Below, one piece after another: positions 1 through 8,968 of a stretch of DNA of 64,000 nucleotides. Source of the stretch: Pseudomonas putida (GTDB lineage Bacteria; Pseudomonadota; Gammaproteobacteria; Pseudomonadales; Pseudomonadaceae); the NCBI RefSeq assembly GCF_001941965.1, contig NZ_MKZO01000058.1, positions 62,001-126,000 on the forward strand, read 5' to 3'. The notes beneath the pieces are model-generated. The model was not told where the DNA came from. It saw only the letters and a list, made by a program, of their open reading frames with translations, and made no database searches. The position numbers were made by a program, and so were the translations under genes. The first letter of the stretch is position 1. Every line of letters starts with the position of its first letter.

Positions 1-528
1 GAGAATCAGTACACGCGAATCTGGGTTGCTGAGAAGCGTCAGCAGCAATTCGACCACAGGCTTTGCAAAACCGTTCGCATCTACAAACCTCATGGTTCCA
101 TTAGTTGGTTGACCACCGATGAAGGGCCGATGGAGGTTCTTAACGATGCCGCAACAGCAGGTCGGGCGATCGTAGTACCCGGCCCGTCAAAGTACCAAGA
201 CGCGCTGGTCAATACCTTGTTCGACGAAATGCGAACCGCGATGAATGCAGCACTCGCCGATGCTCAAGCGTTGTTGTGCATTGGGTTTGGCTTCAATGAC
301 GACCATCTGCAAGGCGTCATCAAACGCCGTCTGGCGGCAGGCATGCCCGCAATCATTGTCACGCGCGACTCCACCCCGAACATTGAACAACTGCTTGGCG
401 AACACCCTCACGTGATCGCTGTGTTCAGGAACGGTGACGGGGCGGTTTGCCGCTGGAATGGGAATGCATTGCAGTCTTCAGAGCCAATCTGGCAACTTGA
501 TGATTTTCTGAAAAAATTTGTGGAGTGA
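1..528 (+). CDS. SIR2-like domain protein, C-terminal part (gene starts before the window)
   Basis: The reading frame is open from base 1, so the first in-window ATG is not the real start. What remains, about 175 residues, looks like the C-terminal half of a SIR2-like NAD-binding domain of the SIR2_2 type. It has a KPHGSISW segment early on, then LLCIGFGFNDDHLQ and a following strand typical of this fold. Known relatives act in antiphage defence by degrading NAD when partnered with a HerA ATPase or an Argonaute. The stop codon lies 7 bp before the HerA ATG, so the two are surely co-transcribed and probably work together. The catalytic N-terminal residues are outside the window and cannot be checked. 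The SIR2-like assignment is good; NADase activity is inference. Confidence 0.75.
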   Translation, partial: ENQYTRIWVAEKRQQQFDHRLCKTVRIYKPHGSISWLTTDEGPMEVLNDAATAGRAIVVPGPSKYQDALVNTLFDEMRTAMNAALADAQALLCIGFGFNDDHLQGVIKRRLAAGMPAIIVTRDSTPNIEQLLGEHPHVIAVFRNGDGAVCRWNGNALQSSEPIWQLDDFLKKFVE

Positions 529-535
529 GGCAAGG

Positions 536-2329
536 ATGAGCATTTTCAACTTCACCGACGAGCAGTCACTGGGCGAAGTCCGCAGTGTGGAAACCTCGCG
601 GATCACCGTGCGGGTGACGGACGGTCAACGTCTGCAAAAAGCGCGCGTCGGTCGACTGGTTGCCATCCAGTCGATAGGGGATGAATGGCTGATCGGCATC
701 ATCGAAAGAGTGTGGCGACATCCGGTGGAGCTGCCGACGCTACCAGAAGCTGACCCACCAGCGGATATTGCCGGTGTTCCCCAGGAGGAAAACGGCGTGT
801 CGATCAGCTTGGTCGGCACCTATCGCGCTCGGGATGGGCAGCGCAAGGACACCTTCACGCGCGCAGTTTTCATGCTGCCGGAGATCAACCGCCCTGTGTT
901 CCCCATCGAAGAAAAGTCTCTCGAAGAATTCATGGGCATCTTGAGTGCATCGTCCAAGGCGGATGCCGCTGCCCCGCTCAAGGTCGGCACCTACACCCTG
1001 GATGGCAAGGCCAGCGCCTATATCGATGGCGACAAGCTTTTTCAGCGCCATGCCGCGTTGCTGGGCAGCACCGGCTCAGGGAAATCCTTCACTGTCGCAT
1101 CCATCCTAGAGCAGTCCGCGCAACTGCCTCACGCCAATATCGTTGTGCTCGATTTGCATGGCAAGTATTCGAGCATGAAATTCGCGTCGCATTACCGCAT
1201 CGCTGGTATTGGCGACATTAAAGCCAAGAAAGACGGGGCGATCTTCCTGCCGTTCTGGCTGCTGACCTATGACGAAATGCAATCGGTATTTGTGGATCGC
1301 TCAGGGGACAACGCACCCAATCAGGCACTTGCGCTCATGGATTCCGTCATGGTGATGAAGCGCGCAGCTATAGCCGCGCTTGGCAAGCCAGACCTTTTGG
1401 AAGGCTTCACCGTTGATACACCAGTACCTTACCGGCTTGCTGATCTTGTCCAATCGCTGGATGACAAAAACGACGAAGCTATTGATACCGGGGAAACCTA
1501 CGCAAGCGGCCCGCGCAAAGGTCTAGCCAAAACCGAAAAAGGTCCATTGAATGGCAAGCTCTCGCGCTTCCTCATTCGCTTGAAAACCAAGATGAACGAT
1601 CGCCGTTATGCGTTCATGTACCAGGCGCCGGAGGAATACGAGACTTACGAGGCGCTGCACGATCTCGCAAAAAAACTGCTCGGCACAGGTAACGTCAACG
1701 ATGGCGTCAATCCTGGCATCAAGATCATCGATTTCTCGGAAGTGCCCTCGGATATCCTGCCGGTAGTGGTGGGCTTGGTCGGGCGGCTGATCTACCAAGT
1801 TCAGTTTTGGAGCAGCCCGGGCGAAGACGGTGATGCGCGCCACCCTATTGTCATCGTCTGCGATGAGGCGCATCTCTATCTGCCAAGCAGTGCCGCTTCC
1901 ACCGGGCCGCTGGAAAAGCGCGCCCTGGAAAATTACGAGCGCATCGCCAAGGAAGGCCGTAAATATGGCGTTGGTCTAATGGTGGTCAGTCAGCGTCCCT
2001 CGGATGTCAGCACGACCATTCTTAGCCAATGCAGCAACATCATCAGCCTGCGCCTGGCGAATAAGACTGACCAGGCAGTGGTCAGGCAGCTCCTGCCTGA
2101 AAGCCTGGAAGGGTTGATGGAGGTACTGCCGACGCTGGATGTGGGCGAGGCTGTTGTGGTGGGCGACGCCACCTTGCTGCCGACCCGCATCAAGATGTCC
2201 AAGCCCAAACACGAACCACGCAGTGCAACGATCCCCTTTTGGTCGCGCTGGGCCACGCCCAAAGCGGAAGTTGATTTGGTTGCCGCGGTAGAAAACATGC
2301 GCAGGCAGTCGCGCGCACAAGAAGATTAA
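536..2329 (+). CDS. HerA/DUF87-type hexameric ATPase of the defence operon
   Basis: A 597-residue P-loop ATPase of the HerA/FtsK superfamily. An N-terminal HAS-barrel-like beta region (about residues 1-80) is followed by Walker A GSTGSGKS near residues 177-184 and Walker B VIVCDEAH with D443-E444. An arginine-rich stretch, GRKYGVGLMVVSQRPSDVS, follows and is typical of HerA sensor/arginine-finger segments. HerA proteins form hexameric rings that move on or sense DNA; in defence loci they pair with SIR2, nuclease or methylase subunits. I chose ATG 536, preceded by TGAGG at 526-530, over an upstream in-frame TTG at 518. The gene sits 7 bp after SIR2 and 10 bp before the methylase, so it is one operon. 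Partnership with SIR2 is inferred from adjacency. Confidence 0.88.
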   Translation: MSIFNFTDEQSLGEVRSVETSRITVRVTDGQRLQKARVGRLVAIQSIGDEWLIGIIERVWRHPVELPTLPEADPPADIAGVPQEENGVSISLVGTYRARDGQRKDTFTRAVFMLPEINRPVFPIEEKSLEEFMGILSASSKADAAAPLKVGTYTLDGKASAYIDGDKLFQRHAALLGSTGSGKSFTVASILEQSAQLPHANIVVLDLHGKYSSMKFASHYRIAGIGDIKAKKDGAIFLPFWLLTYDEMQSVFVDRSGDNAPNQALALMDSVMVMKRAAIAALGKPDLLEGFTVDTPVPYRLADLVQSLDDKNDEAIDTGETYASGPRKGLAKTEKGPLNGKLSRFLIRLKTKMNDRRYAFMYQAPEEYETYEALHDLAKKLLGTGNVNDGVNPGIKIIDFSEVPSDILPVVVGLVGRLIYQVQFWSSPGEDGDARHPIVIVCDEAHLYLPSSAASTGPLEKRALENYERIAKEGRKYGVGLMVVSQRPSDVSTTILSQCSNIISLRLANKTDQAVVRQLLPESLEGLMEVLPTLDVGEAVVVGDATLLPTRIKMSKPKHEPRSATIPFWSRWATPKAEVDLVAAVENMRRQSRAQED

Positions 2330-2339
2330 GGACGCTTGA

Positions 2340-5300
2340 ATGGCCACCAAAAAAGAACTACTTGCACAGCAAGTCGCCAAAGCCGTCGGGGCGGGCAAGC
2401 CCGTCGCGCTGGAAACGGTCGATTTCAACGACCCCAACCGCGCCAAAACCTGCCTGGAGGTGGATTTCCCGATCCTGCCCGTCAATCAAGTGGCGATCAT
2501 CGAAGGCAACGCGGGCAAGCCGATTTACCAGATGTCAAAGTGGTGGGCGCGGCGGCGCTCCAGCGTGTTTCGTTCGATGTTGATCGCTGCGGCGACCAAG
2601 GCCCCCGAAGACAAATCGCACGCGGCCAAACTGGTGTGGGACAACTACTACGCCAACCACCAGAAGAAGGGCGCGTTCAAACACCTGAAGGTGGCGGACA
2701 TCTTCATGGGCGGCGGCACCACATTGGTGGAAGGCTCGCGCCTAGGCATGCAGATGGTCGGCAACGACCTCAACCCGGTCGCGTGGTTCGTGGTCAAACA
2801 AGAACTGGCCAACGTCGATCTGGAGGAAGTGAAGAAGCTTCTCGCCGACATCGAGGCCGAGGTCAAGCCGCAGATCATGCCGTACTACTACTGTGACGGC
2901 CCTGAAGGTGAGAAAGGCACGTGGACGCACCTGCCGTCGAACAAGGCAATGCCTGCCGATTTCGACCCGCTCGCCATCCCGCAGGGCGAGCGCAAGGATT
3001 ACCGTTACGAAGGCCCGGAGGCGATCTATACCTTCTGGGCCAAGCATGGCCCTTGTCAGGTGACGGGTTGCGGCCACCGCACACCGATCATGACCAGCCC
3101 GGTGATGGCGGTGAAAACCATTAGCGTGAAGCACTGGGAACATACGTGCAGCAAATGCAGCGGCGAATTTCACGTTGAAGAGGAAGCCGCACGGATGGCG
3201 CCGGATGCGCCGCTGTATGTCGCGCCGGATGAACACCCGTTCTCCGTGCTCGACCGTAGAAAGGGTGTGATCTGCCCGCATTGCGGCCATGCGGCAATGG
3301 TCAACCTGGGCAAGCCGAAAAAGCCGAACAAAAAGGTCGAGCTAAGCTTGCTGGTACATCCGCAATGGCTGGCAGGCGAAGCCAAGCAGGACGCGAGTGG
3401 GCAGCCCTACGGCGGCTCGGCGCAAGACGACGTGGCCGCGACCACGCGGTGGGACAGTGAGCGGGCATCGAAGATTCGACTGCTGGAGGTGCGTGGTGCG
3501 CTGCCAGATGAGGTGGCGTGCCCGGAAACGAAGATCACCTTTGCGCCGGAAAGCGGCACGGTGCCGAAAAAATCCCACTACACCTGCGCAGCCTGTGGCA
3601 CGGTGCAGGATGTGCTGACCACAATCAAGGCGACGGGCAAGACCGGGCCGATGGCTGCCTACGCGGTGCAGGGCTACGCGCCCAAGCGCGATGCGGCTGG
3701 CAAACCTTACAGCGGCCGCTTCTTCGCAGCCTACGGCACGGCGCACGCACTGCAATACGACGCAGCGTTCGCTGAATGGGAAGCGCGCAAGGATAAGGAC
3801 CTCAAGGACTACTGGCCGCGCTCTGAGCTTCCCTATGGCTTCATGACCCATCACCTGCAAGGCGGCGTGCCGAACCACGGCTTCACGCACTGGTGGACGA
3901 TGTTCAATCCGCGCCAGTTGCTGGTGCATGCTCAACTGCTCAAGGCGATTGTTGAAATCGGAAACTACGACTGGAATGTACGCGAGTTTGTAGTCGGGGC
4001 TTTTCAGCAGTATTTGCGGAATCAGAATCTGTTCTGTTTTTGGGACAGCGGCTATGACAAGCTCGTACCGCACATGAGTAACAACAACTATCACCCCAAG
4101 AATAATATCGTTGAAAACAGCGTATTCCCGGTGCTGGGTCGTGGCAATTGGGCTTCTTGTATCGATGGGATAAATGAAGGCCGCAAATGGGCGGCTCAAC
4201 CATGGGATTCGGTGAGCATCGAAGCGCTGAAGCGTGGCGATCCCGTGTTGGCGGACCAGTTGGTCGGAAAAAGCGAAAAGGTCTACCCCGGCGATCCAGT
4301 GCTAGATGTGGCCGTGCACCAGGGATCATCTACAGATTTGGCACAGCTTGACAACGGCACTCTTGATCTGGTCATCACCGATCCGCCCTTCGGCGGTTTG
4401 CTGCATTACTCGGAATTGTCCGATTTCTTCTACGTATGGCTGCGCCTGGCGCTCAAGGACAAGTACCCGGCGATTTTCGCCGCGGAATACACGCCCAAAT
4501 CGCTGGAAGCTGTGGCCAACCGTGCTCGCGAACCGGAAGATCCGGATGGCTTCTACCAGCGCCTGCTCACCCAGTGCTGGCGCGAGGCGCATCGCCTCTT
4601 GAAGCCCAGCGGCATCCTGGCCTTCACCTTCCACCACAGTGAGGATGAGCCGTGGGTGGCGGTTCTGGAATCGCTGTTCGACGCGGGCTACTACCTCGAA
4701 GCAACCTACCCCATTCGCTCCGACGAAACCAAGGGCGAAGGCGAATTCGGCTCCAAGACCATCGAATACGACATCATCCACGTCTGCCGCAAGCGCACCG
4801 AAGAACCAAAGCCGGTGAGCTGGGGCCGGATGCGCCGCGAAGTGATGGCCGATGTGCGCCAGTTGCAGGCCATGCTGGAAAACCACGCCAAAGAGGGTCT
4901 GCCCGCTGCCGACATCCAGGTCATCCGGCGCGGCAAGGCGCTGGAATATTTTTCTCGCCACTACGGCAAGGTCTATGTAGACGAAGGCCGCACCATCTCC
5001 GTCCGCGACGCGCTGGTCGGTATCAACCAGCTCATCGACGAAGACGCCGACAAGGGCAAGGAGCCGCCGCCGGTCAACGCCGAACCGATGACGCGCCAGT
5101 TTCTGCGCACCTTTGGCGCGGCCACCGAGATGAAGCGCGACCAGTTGCAGAAGTTTCTGCGCGGCACCATCACCACACCGGATGACTTTGAGCAGCGTGG
5201 CTGGTGTAGTGAGGTGAAAAAAGTCTTCACCCGCACTGCGCCGCTGGATTTCGCTCGCGATTGGCAAGGCAAGCACAAGCGCAAGCTCACCTCCGACCTC

Positions 5301-5558
5301 GATCAGGCGCTGGTGCTGATCGGCGCCTGCGTGGACGGCAGCGGCATCAATGCCTCGGACACACTGACAAACGAAAACTTCAAGCCGCATGTGGCACTGA
5401 AGCCGCTGCTGGAATGGCTGCAAAAGAACGGCTCCGATCAGACCACCCGCAACGCGGCGTCGCGCGCGGTGGCGATCTTCTCCACCTGGCAAGCCAGCCA
5501 GGCACCCAAGCCGCAGCAGGTTTCGCTGTTCGATGACGATGAGGAGTACACGCAATGA
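2340..5558 (+). CDS. DUF1156 adenine-specific DNA methylase-like protein
   Basis: A 1072-residue protein with an N-terminal DUF1156 region (FPILPVNQVAIIEGNAGKPI, then the KWWARRRSSVFRSML stretch). SAM-binding motif I, DIFMGGGTT, is at D120-T128, and the catalytic motif IV, DPPF, is at D681-F684 within ITDPPFGGLLHYSELSDFFY. Between them lie several CxxC-type zinc-ribbon pairs (for example CSKC, CPHCGH, CAACG). This is the COG1743 family, used as the PglXI methylase of type 3 BREX and found in other defence arrays. It probably methylates host DNA at adenine as a self mark. Its stop overlaps the next ATG by 4 bp. The methylase fold is secure; the target site and whether it protects or restricts are unknown. 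Confidence 0.88.
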   Translation: MATKKELLAQQVAKAVGAGKPVALETVDFNDPNRAKTCLEVDFPILPVNQVAIIEGNAGKPIYQMSKWWARRRSSVFRSMLIAAATKAPEDKSHAAKLVWDNYYANHQKKGAFKHLKVADIFMGGGTTLVEGSRLGMQMVGNDLNPVAWFVVKQELANVDLEEVKKLLADIEAEVKPQIMPYYYCDGPEGEKGTWTHLPSNKAMPADFDPLAIPQGERKDYRYEGPEAIYTFWAKHGPCQVTGCGHRTPIMTSPVMAVKTISVKHWEHTCSKCSGEFHVEEEAARMAPDAPLYVAPDEHPFSVLDRRKGVICPHCGHAAMVNLGKPKKPNKKVELSLLVHPQWLAGEAKQDASGQPYGGSAQDDVAATTRWDSERASKIRLLEVRGALPDEVACPETKITFAPESGTVPKKSHYTCAACGTVQDVLTTIKATGKTGPMAAYAVQGYAPKRDAAGKPYSGRFFAAYGTAHALQYDAAFAEWEARKDKDLKDYWPRSELPYGFMTHHLQGGVPNHGFTHWWTMFNPRQLLVHAQLLKAIVEIGNYDWNVREFVVGAFQQYLRNQNLFCFWDSGYDKLVPHMSNNNYHPKNNIVENSVFPVLGRGNWASCIDGINEGRKWAAQPWDSVSIEALKRGDPVLADQLVGKSEKVYPGDPVLDVAVHQGSSTDLAQLDNGTLDLVITDPPFGGLLHYSELSDFFYVWLRLALKDKYPAIFAAEYTPKSLEAVANRAREPEDPDGFYQRLLTQCWREAHRLLKPSGILAFTFHHSEDEPWVAVLESLFDAGYYLEATYPIRSDETKGEGEFGSKTIEYDIIHVCRKRTEEPKPVSWGRMRREVMADVRQLQAMLENHAKEGLPAADIQVIRRGKALEYFSRHYGKVYVDEGRTISVRDALVGINQLIDEDADKGKEPPPVNAEPMTRQFLRTFGAATEMKRDQLQKFLRGTITTPDDFEQRGWCSEVKKVFTRTAPLDFARDWQGKHKRKLTSDLDQALVLIGACVDGSGINASDTLTNENFKPHVALKPLLEWLQKNGSDQTTRNAASRAVAIFSTWQASQAPKPQQVSLFDDDEEYTQ

Positions 5559-6067
5559 GGCAGGTGCTCGATACGGTATGGCAACGGCGCGGCACCAGCT
5601 GGCTGTGGGATGAGGAGGCACGCAACACCGTGTGCGCGGCGGGCGAGGTTTGGAGCCTGCGGCAGTTTTTGCAGGCGGCAGCCCCCAGTGCACAGGGCTG
5701 GCCGGATGACCTGCCCAGCAACGGCGGGCAGACGTTGGTGGTGGCCGGGCTGGAGGGCAGCTTAGACTTGCTGGCACCCGATCAAGGCGAAATCTGGCTG
5801 GGCGACACGATTAAACGCGCCATCCTGTCATTTCAGGATGAATACGGAGGAGAAGCAGCCTTGATTTTCTGGCTGCCGCAGGGCCAAGGCCGTTTGCGCG
5901 TGCAGGCTTCCACCGACGCTGTGAACTGGCTGTGCGAAGCGCCGCATCGGGGTCAACAGCTCGATTTTGGCCGCCTTCTGTGGGGTGAGGCCAACGAGTA
6001 CCCGCAGGAAATTTTGCTACGCGAGGGCGCGAAAGCCGCCGGCCTATTTCACCTTCGGATTACTTGA
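5555..6067 (+). CDS. Unrecognised 170-residue protein between methylase and helicase
   Basis: I do not recognise this family. The start ATG overlaps the methylase stop (ATGA) and it ends 9 bp before the helicase start, so it is translated as part of the defence operon. The N-terminal third is rich in tryptophan (VWQRRGTSWLWDEEA), and there is no signal peptide, membrane segment or metal motif. A central DEYGGEAALIFWLPQGQGR segment alternates hydrophobic strands and looks like a compact alpha/beta domain. Small proteins at this place in methylase-helicase arrays may be adaptors or specificity subunits, but that is inference. Both in-operon overlaps and codon use like its neighbours support it as a real gene. 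Confidence 0.8.
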   Translation: MRQVLDTVWQRRGTSWLWDEEARNTVCAAGEVWSLRQFLQAAAPSAQGWPDDLPSNGGQTLVVAGLEGSLDLLAPDQGEIWLGDTIKRAILSFQDEYGGEAALIFWLPQGQGRLRVQASTDAVNWLCEAPHRGQQLDFGRLLWGEANEYPQEILLREGAKAAGLFHLRIT

Positions 6068-6076
6068 GGCCAACGC

Positions 6077-8866
6077 GTGCAAGCAGACGACTTAGAGGAT
6101 TTGTTCCAGCCCGGCGAGCGCATCACCCATACTGAATTCGGCCCAGGTGTGGTGCTCGAACCCACGCACGATGGCTATCTGCGCGCGTTCTTCGGCGTGG
6201 TTGGCGAGCGCCGCGTGCCGGTTAGTTCGTTACGCCGCGAGCGCACCCGTACCGAGCGCATTCTGCAATCGGTGGCAGGCGGCTCAGACCGGGCACGCAA
6301 AGCATGGCTTTCTTACGAGGCGCACGCATTGCCGGTGATGGAAAGCGCCTCGGCGCTGACCTCGGCACGCATTGATCTGCTGCCGCATCAAGTGGTGCTG
6401 ACGCACCGCATTGCGACTGCTTCACCACGGCGTTACCTGATCGCCGACGAGGTGGGCTTGGGAAAAACCATTGAAGCCGCGCTGATTCTGCGTGAACTGG
6501 CCAGCCGGGGCGAGTTGACGCGGGCGCTGATGGTCGTGCCCGCAGGCTTGGTGAACAACTGGCACCGCGAGCTGAACGAGGTGTTCAATCTCGACTTCGA
6601 GGTGTTTGGCTCCGAGGGCGACATTACCGATCGCAAGACCAATGCCTTCGCCAAACACGATCGGCTGATTGCCAGCATCGACACATTGAAGCGCCCGGCG
6701 CGCATCAAGCGTCTGCTGGACGCGCCTCGGTGGGATCTGGTGGTGTTCGACGAGGCGCATCACCTGACCGCCCACCGCACGGGCGGCAAGGTGCGCAAGA
6801 CGGAAAACTACAAGCTGGCCGAGGCATTGAAGGATCACGCGCGTGATCTCTTGCTCCTGTCTGCCACGCCGCACCAAGGCAATCACTTCCAGTTCTGGAT
6901 GCTCGCGCAGCTTTTGAACCCCACGCTGTTTGGCAGTTCCGAGGACATGCTGGAAAACCGTCATCGCCTGAACACGGTGATGTTTCGTCGCACCAAGGCC
7001 GATGCCTGCCAACCGGATGGCTCACCGCTGTTTGCACGGCGCTGGGTGCATACCGAATCTTTCCTGATGAATCAGGAAGAGCGGCTGTTTTACGAGAGGC
7101 TGCGCGAATACTTGGAAGACGGTTTCGATCTGGCCCGCCGCCAGGGCAACCAGGGACGCGCACTGGGCTTCTTGATGGCGATCTTCCAGAAGATCGCGGC
7201 ATCGAGCTTTGCCGCCGTGCGTCGCACGCTCAAGCGCCGCCTGTTGATGCTGACGCTGCACGAGGCGCTGCTGCGTGACAAGGAGCTGGACATTGAAGGC
7301 CGCGAGCGGCTGACGGAAGAAGCCCGCGAACTGATCCATGCAGAATTTAGGCTGGCGAAGGACAGCGTCGGCCGCAGCGAGGTGGATCGCGTGCTGGCTG
7401 ACCTCAAGTACCGGCTGGTGAAGAAACTGGATGAAGACGCGCTGGAAATGGCCTCCGATCCTTATGGCAGCGAGTATTCGGCTACGCACGCCGAGGAGGC
7501 GGCTTCCGCTGTGGTCGATTTGCATCTGCCCGAGGAGCGGCTGCGCATTGGTGACTTGCTGCGCATCTTCCCGCAGCAGCGCGAGACCAAGGCGCAGAAG
7601 CTGCTTGATGGCTTGGGGCATCTATGGCGACAGGACGCTAACGAAAAGATCGTGATCTTCGCCACCTACCTCGGTACGGTCGATCTGATTGCCCGCGAGA
7701 TTGAACAGGCGTATCCCGGCCAGGGCGTGGTGGTGCTACGTGGCGGCGACCACGGTGCCAAGCTGGCAGCAGAGAAGAAGTTCCGCCTGAAAGACGGGCC
7801 GCGTGTGCTGGTGTGTACCGCGGCAGGCCGCGAAGGCTTGAATCTCCAGTTCGCGCGCATTCTGTTCAATTTCGACCTGCCGTGGAACCCGATGGACATG
7901 GAACAGCGCATCGGGCGCATCCATCGCTACGGCCAGCGCGACACTGCACAGGTTTACAACCTGGTGCTGTCGGACACCATCGAGGGTCGCATCTTCCTGC
8001 TGCTGGATGAGAAGTTGACTGAAATTGCACGCACGGTCGGCAAGGTCGATGATCAGGGCAACGTGGCCGAAGACATGAGGGCGCAGATTCTGGGGCAGCT
8101 TTCCGAGCGGTTGAACTACGACCGCCTGTACCAGGAGGCGCTGTCCGATCCCGAACTGAAACGCACCCAGGTGGAGCTGGAAGCGGCGCTGTCCAATTCC
8201 CGCGAGGCACGGCAGGTGGTGTTCGACCTGTTTCAAGACCTCGACGGTTTCAGTCTAGATGATTACCAGCCTTTCTCGGATGTGTCATCCAGCCTGGATC
8301 GGCTAGTGCATTTCCTGTCAGCGGCAGTGGCAGATCGCCAGCAGAAACTGCTGAAGGTCGATGAGGAGACCTACGACCTTGTAACAGTGGATGGCACGCG
8401 CCGTGCGCGTTTCACATTGAGCCGCGACACCGCCACCAGCAGGGACGATCTGGAGCTGATGGGGCTGGATCACCCGGTGGTACAGGAAGAGCTGGGCCGC
8501 TGGCGCAGCGTGACGCCCGAAGACATCGGCATTGCGGTGGTCGGGGATGTTGACGAGCCGGTGGTGCTGTCCTTGTGGATGGTGGAGGCGTCTGCGGGCA
8601 ACGGCGAACGTCGTGTGGTGGTGCAGCCCATCGCAGTCAAGCAGGACGGGGCACGGGTACCGGCGATTGAGCGGCAGTGCGAAAGGTATCTGCAAGCACC
8701 GACGATCTCGCCGAGCTTTACACCGGAGCAGCGGCTGGCGCTGTTCGCCCACACCGTGGAGCCGACTCTGCAACGTGAACTGAAGCACAAGGGCGCTGCA
8801 AATGGGGACGGTAGCTATTCGGCGGAGCTGATTGGATATGTTGAGATCATTGCTCAGGCGACTTGA
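6077..8866 (+). CDS. SNF2-family DEAH helicase of the defence operon
   Basis: A 929-residue superfamily 2 helicase. An N-terminal small beta domain (about residues 10-50, THTEFGPGVV and following) resembles a CarD/Tudor-like fold. Then come Walker A DEVGLGKT (K130), DEAH box D225-H228, LLLSATPHQGN (motif III), and a C-terminal half with EGLNLQ and QRIGRIHRYGQ (motif VI, about residues 610-620). The long C-terminal region is family-specific. SNF2 helicases of this kind (HepA/DrmD-like) translocate on double-stranded DNA and occur in DISARM, BREX type 3 and related arrays. The start is GTG 6077 with GAGG at 6066-6069. It is the last plus-strand gene of the operon; no clear intrinsic terminator was seen in the 102 bp before the convergent DUF1016 gene. 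Confidence 0.9.
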   Translation: MQADDLEDLFQPGERITHTEFGPGVVLEPTHDGYLRAFFGVVGERRVPVSSLRRERTRTERILQSVAGGSDRARKAWLSYEAHALPVMESASALTSARIDLLPHQVVLTHRIATASPRRYLIADEVGLGKTIEAALILRELASRGELTRALMVVPAGLVNNWHRELNEVFNLDFEVFGSEGDITDRKTNAFAKHDRLIASIDTLKRPARIKRLLDAPRWDLVVFDEAHHLTAHRTGGKVRKTENYKLAEALKDHARDLLLLSATPHQGNHFQFWMLAQLLNPTLFGSSEDMLENRHRLNTVMFRRTKADACQPDGSPLFARRWVHTESFLMNQEERLFYERLREYLEDGFDLARRQGNQGRALGFLMAIFQKIAASSFAAVRRTLKRRLLMLTLHEALLRDKELDIEGRERLTEEARELIHAEFRLAKDSVGRSEVDRVLADLKYRLVKKLDEDALEMASDPYGSEYSATHAEEAASAVVDLHLPEERLRIGDLLRIFPQQRETKAQKLLDGLGHLWRQDANEKIVIFATYLGTVDLIAREIEQAYPGQGVVVLRGGDHGAKLAAEKKFRLKDGPRVLVCTAAGREGLNLQFARILFNFDLPWNPMDMEQRIGRIHRYGQRDTAQVYNLVLSDTIEGRIFLLLDEKLTEIARTVGKVDDQGNVAEDMRAQILGQLSERLNYDRLYQEALSDPELKRTQVELEAALSNSREARQVVFDLFQDLDGFSLDDYQPFSDVSSSLDRLVHFLSAAVADRQQKLLKVDEETYDLVTVDGTRRARFTLSRDTATSRDDLELMGLDHPVVQEELGRWRSVTPEDIGIAVVGDVDEPVVLSLWMVEASAGNGERRVVVQPIAVKQDGARVPAIERQCERYLQAPTISPSFTPEQRLALFAHTVEPTLQRELKHKGAANGDGSYSAELIGYVEIIAQAT

Positions 8867-8968
8867 TGCTGGAAACCGAAGGCGTCACGGATCAGCGCCG
8901 AATGGCTGTGATTCGCTACTAAGCAGGAGGGAGCCCGCGAGCCCGACAGCAACAAGCCGGACACACGA

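Noticed and set aside
109-528. Start of a new gene at the ATG/GTG near position 109
   Set aside because: The frame is open from base 1 and encodes SIR2-like sequence before 109, so the gene begins outside the window.
4326-5777. Long minus-strand open frame of 483 codons opposite the methylase
   Set aside because: High third-position GC opens antisense frames; its translation has no domain and it crosses two real coding frames.
1-8866. Calling the operon DISARM or BREX
   Set aside because: No DUF1998 or PLD gene (DISARM) and no PglZ, BrxC or BrxA gene (BREX) is present; the SIR2-HerA pair is not part of either.
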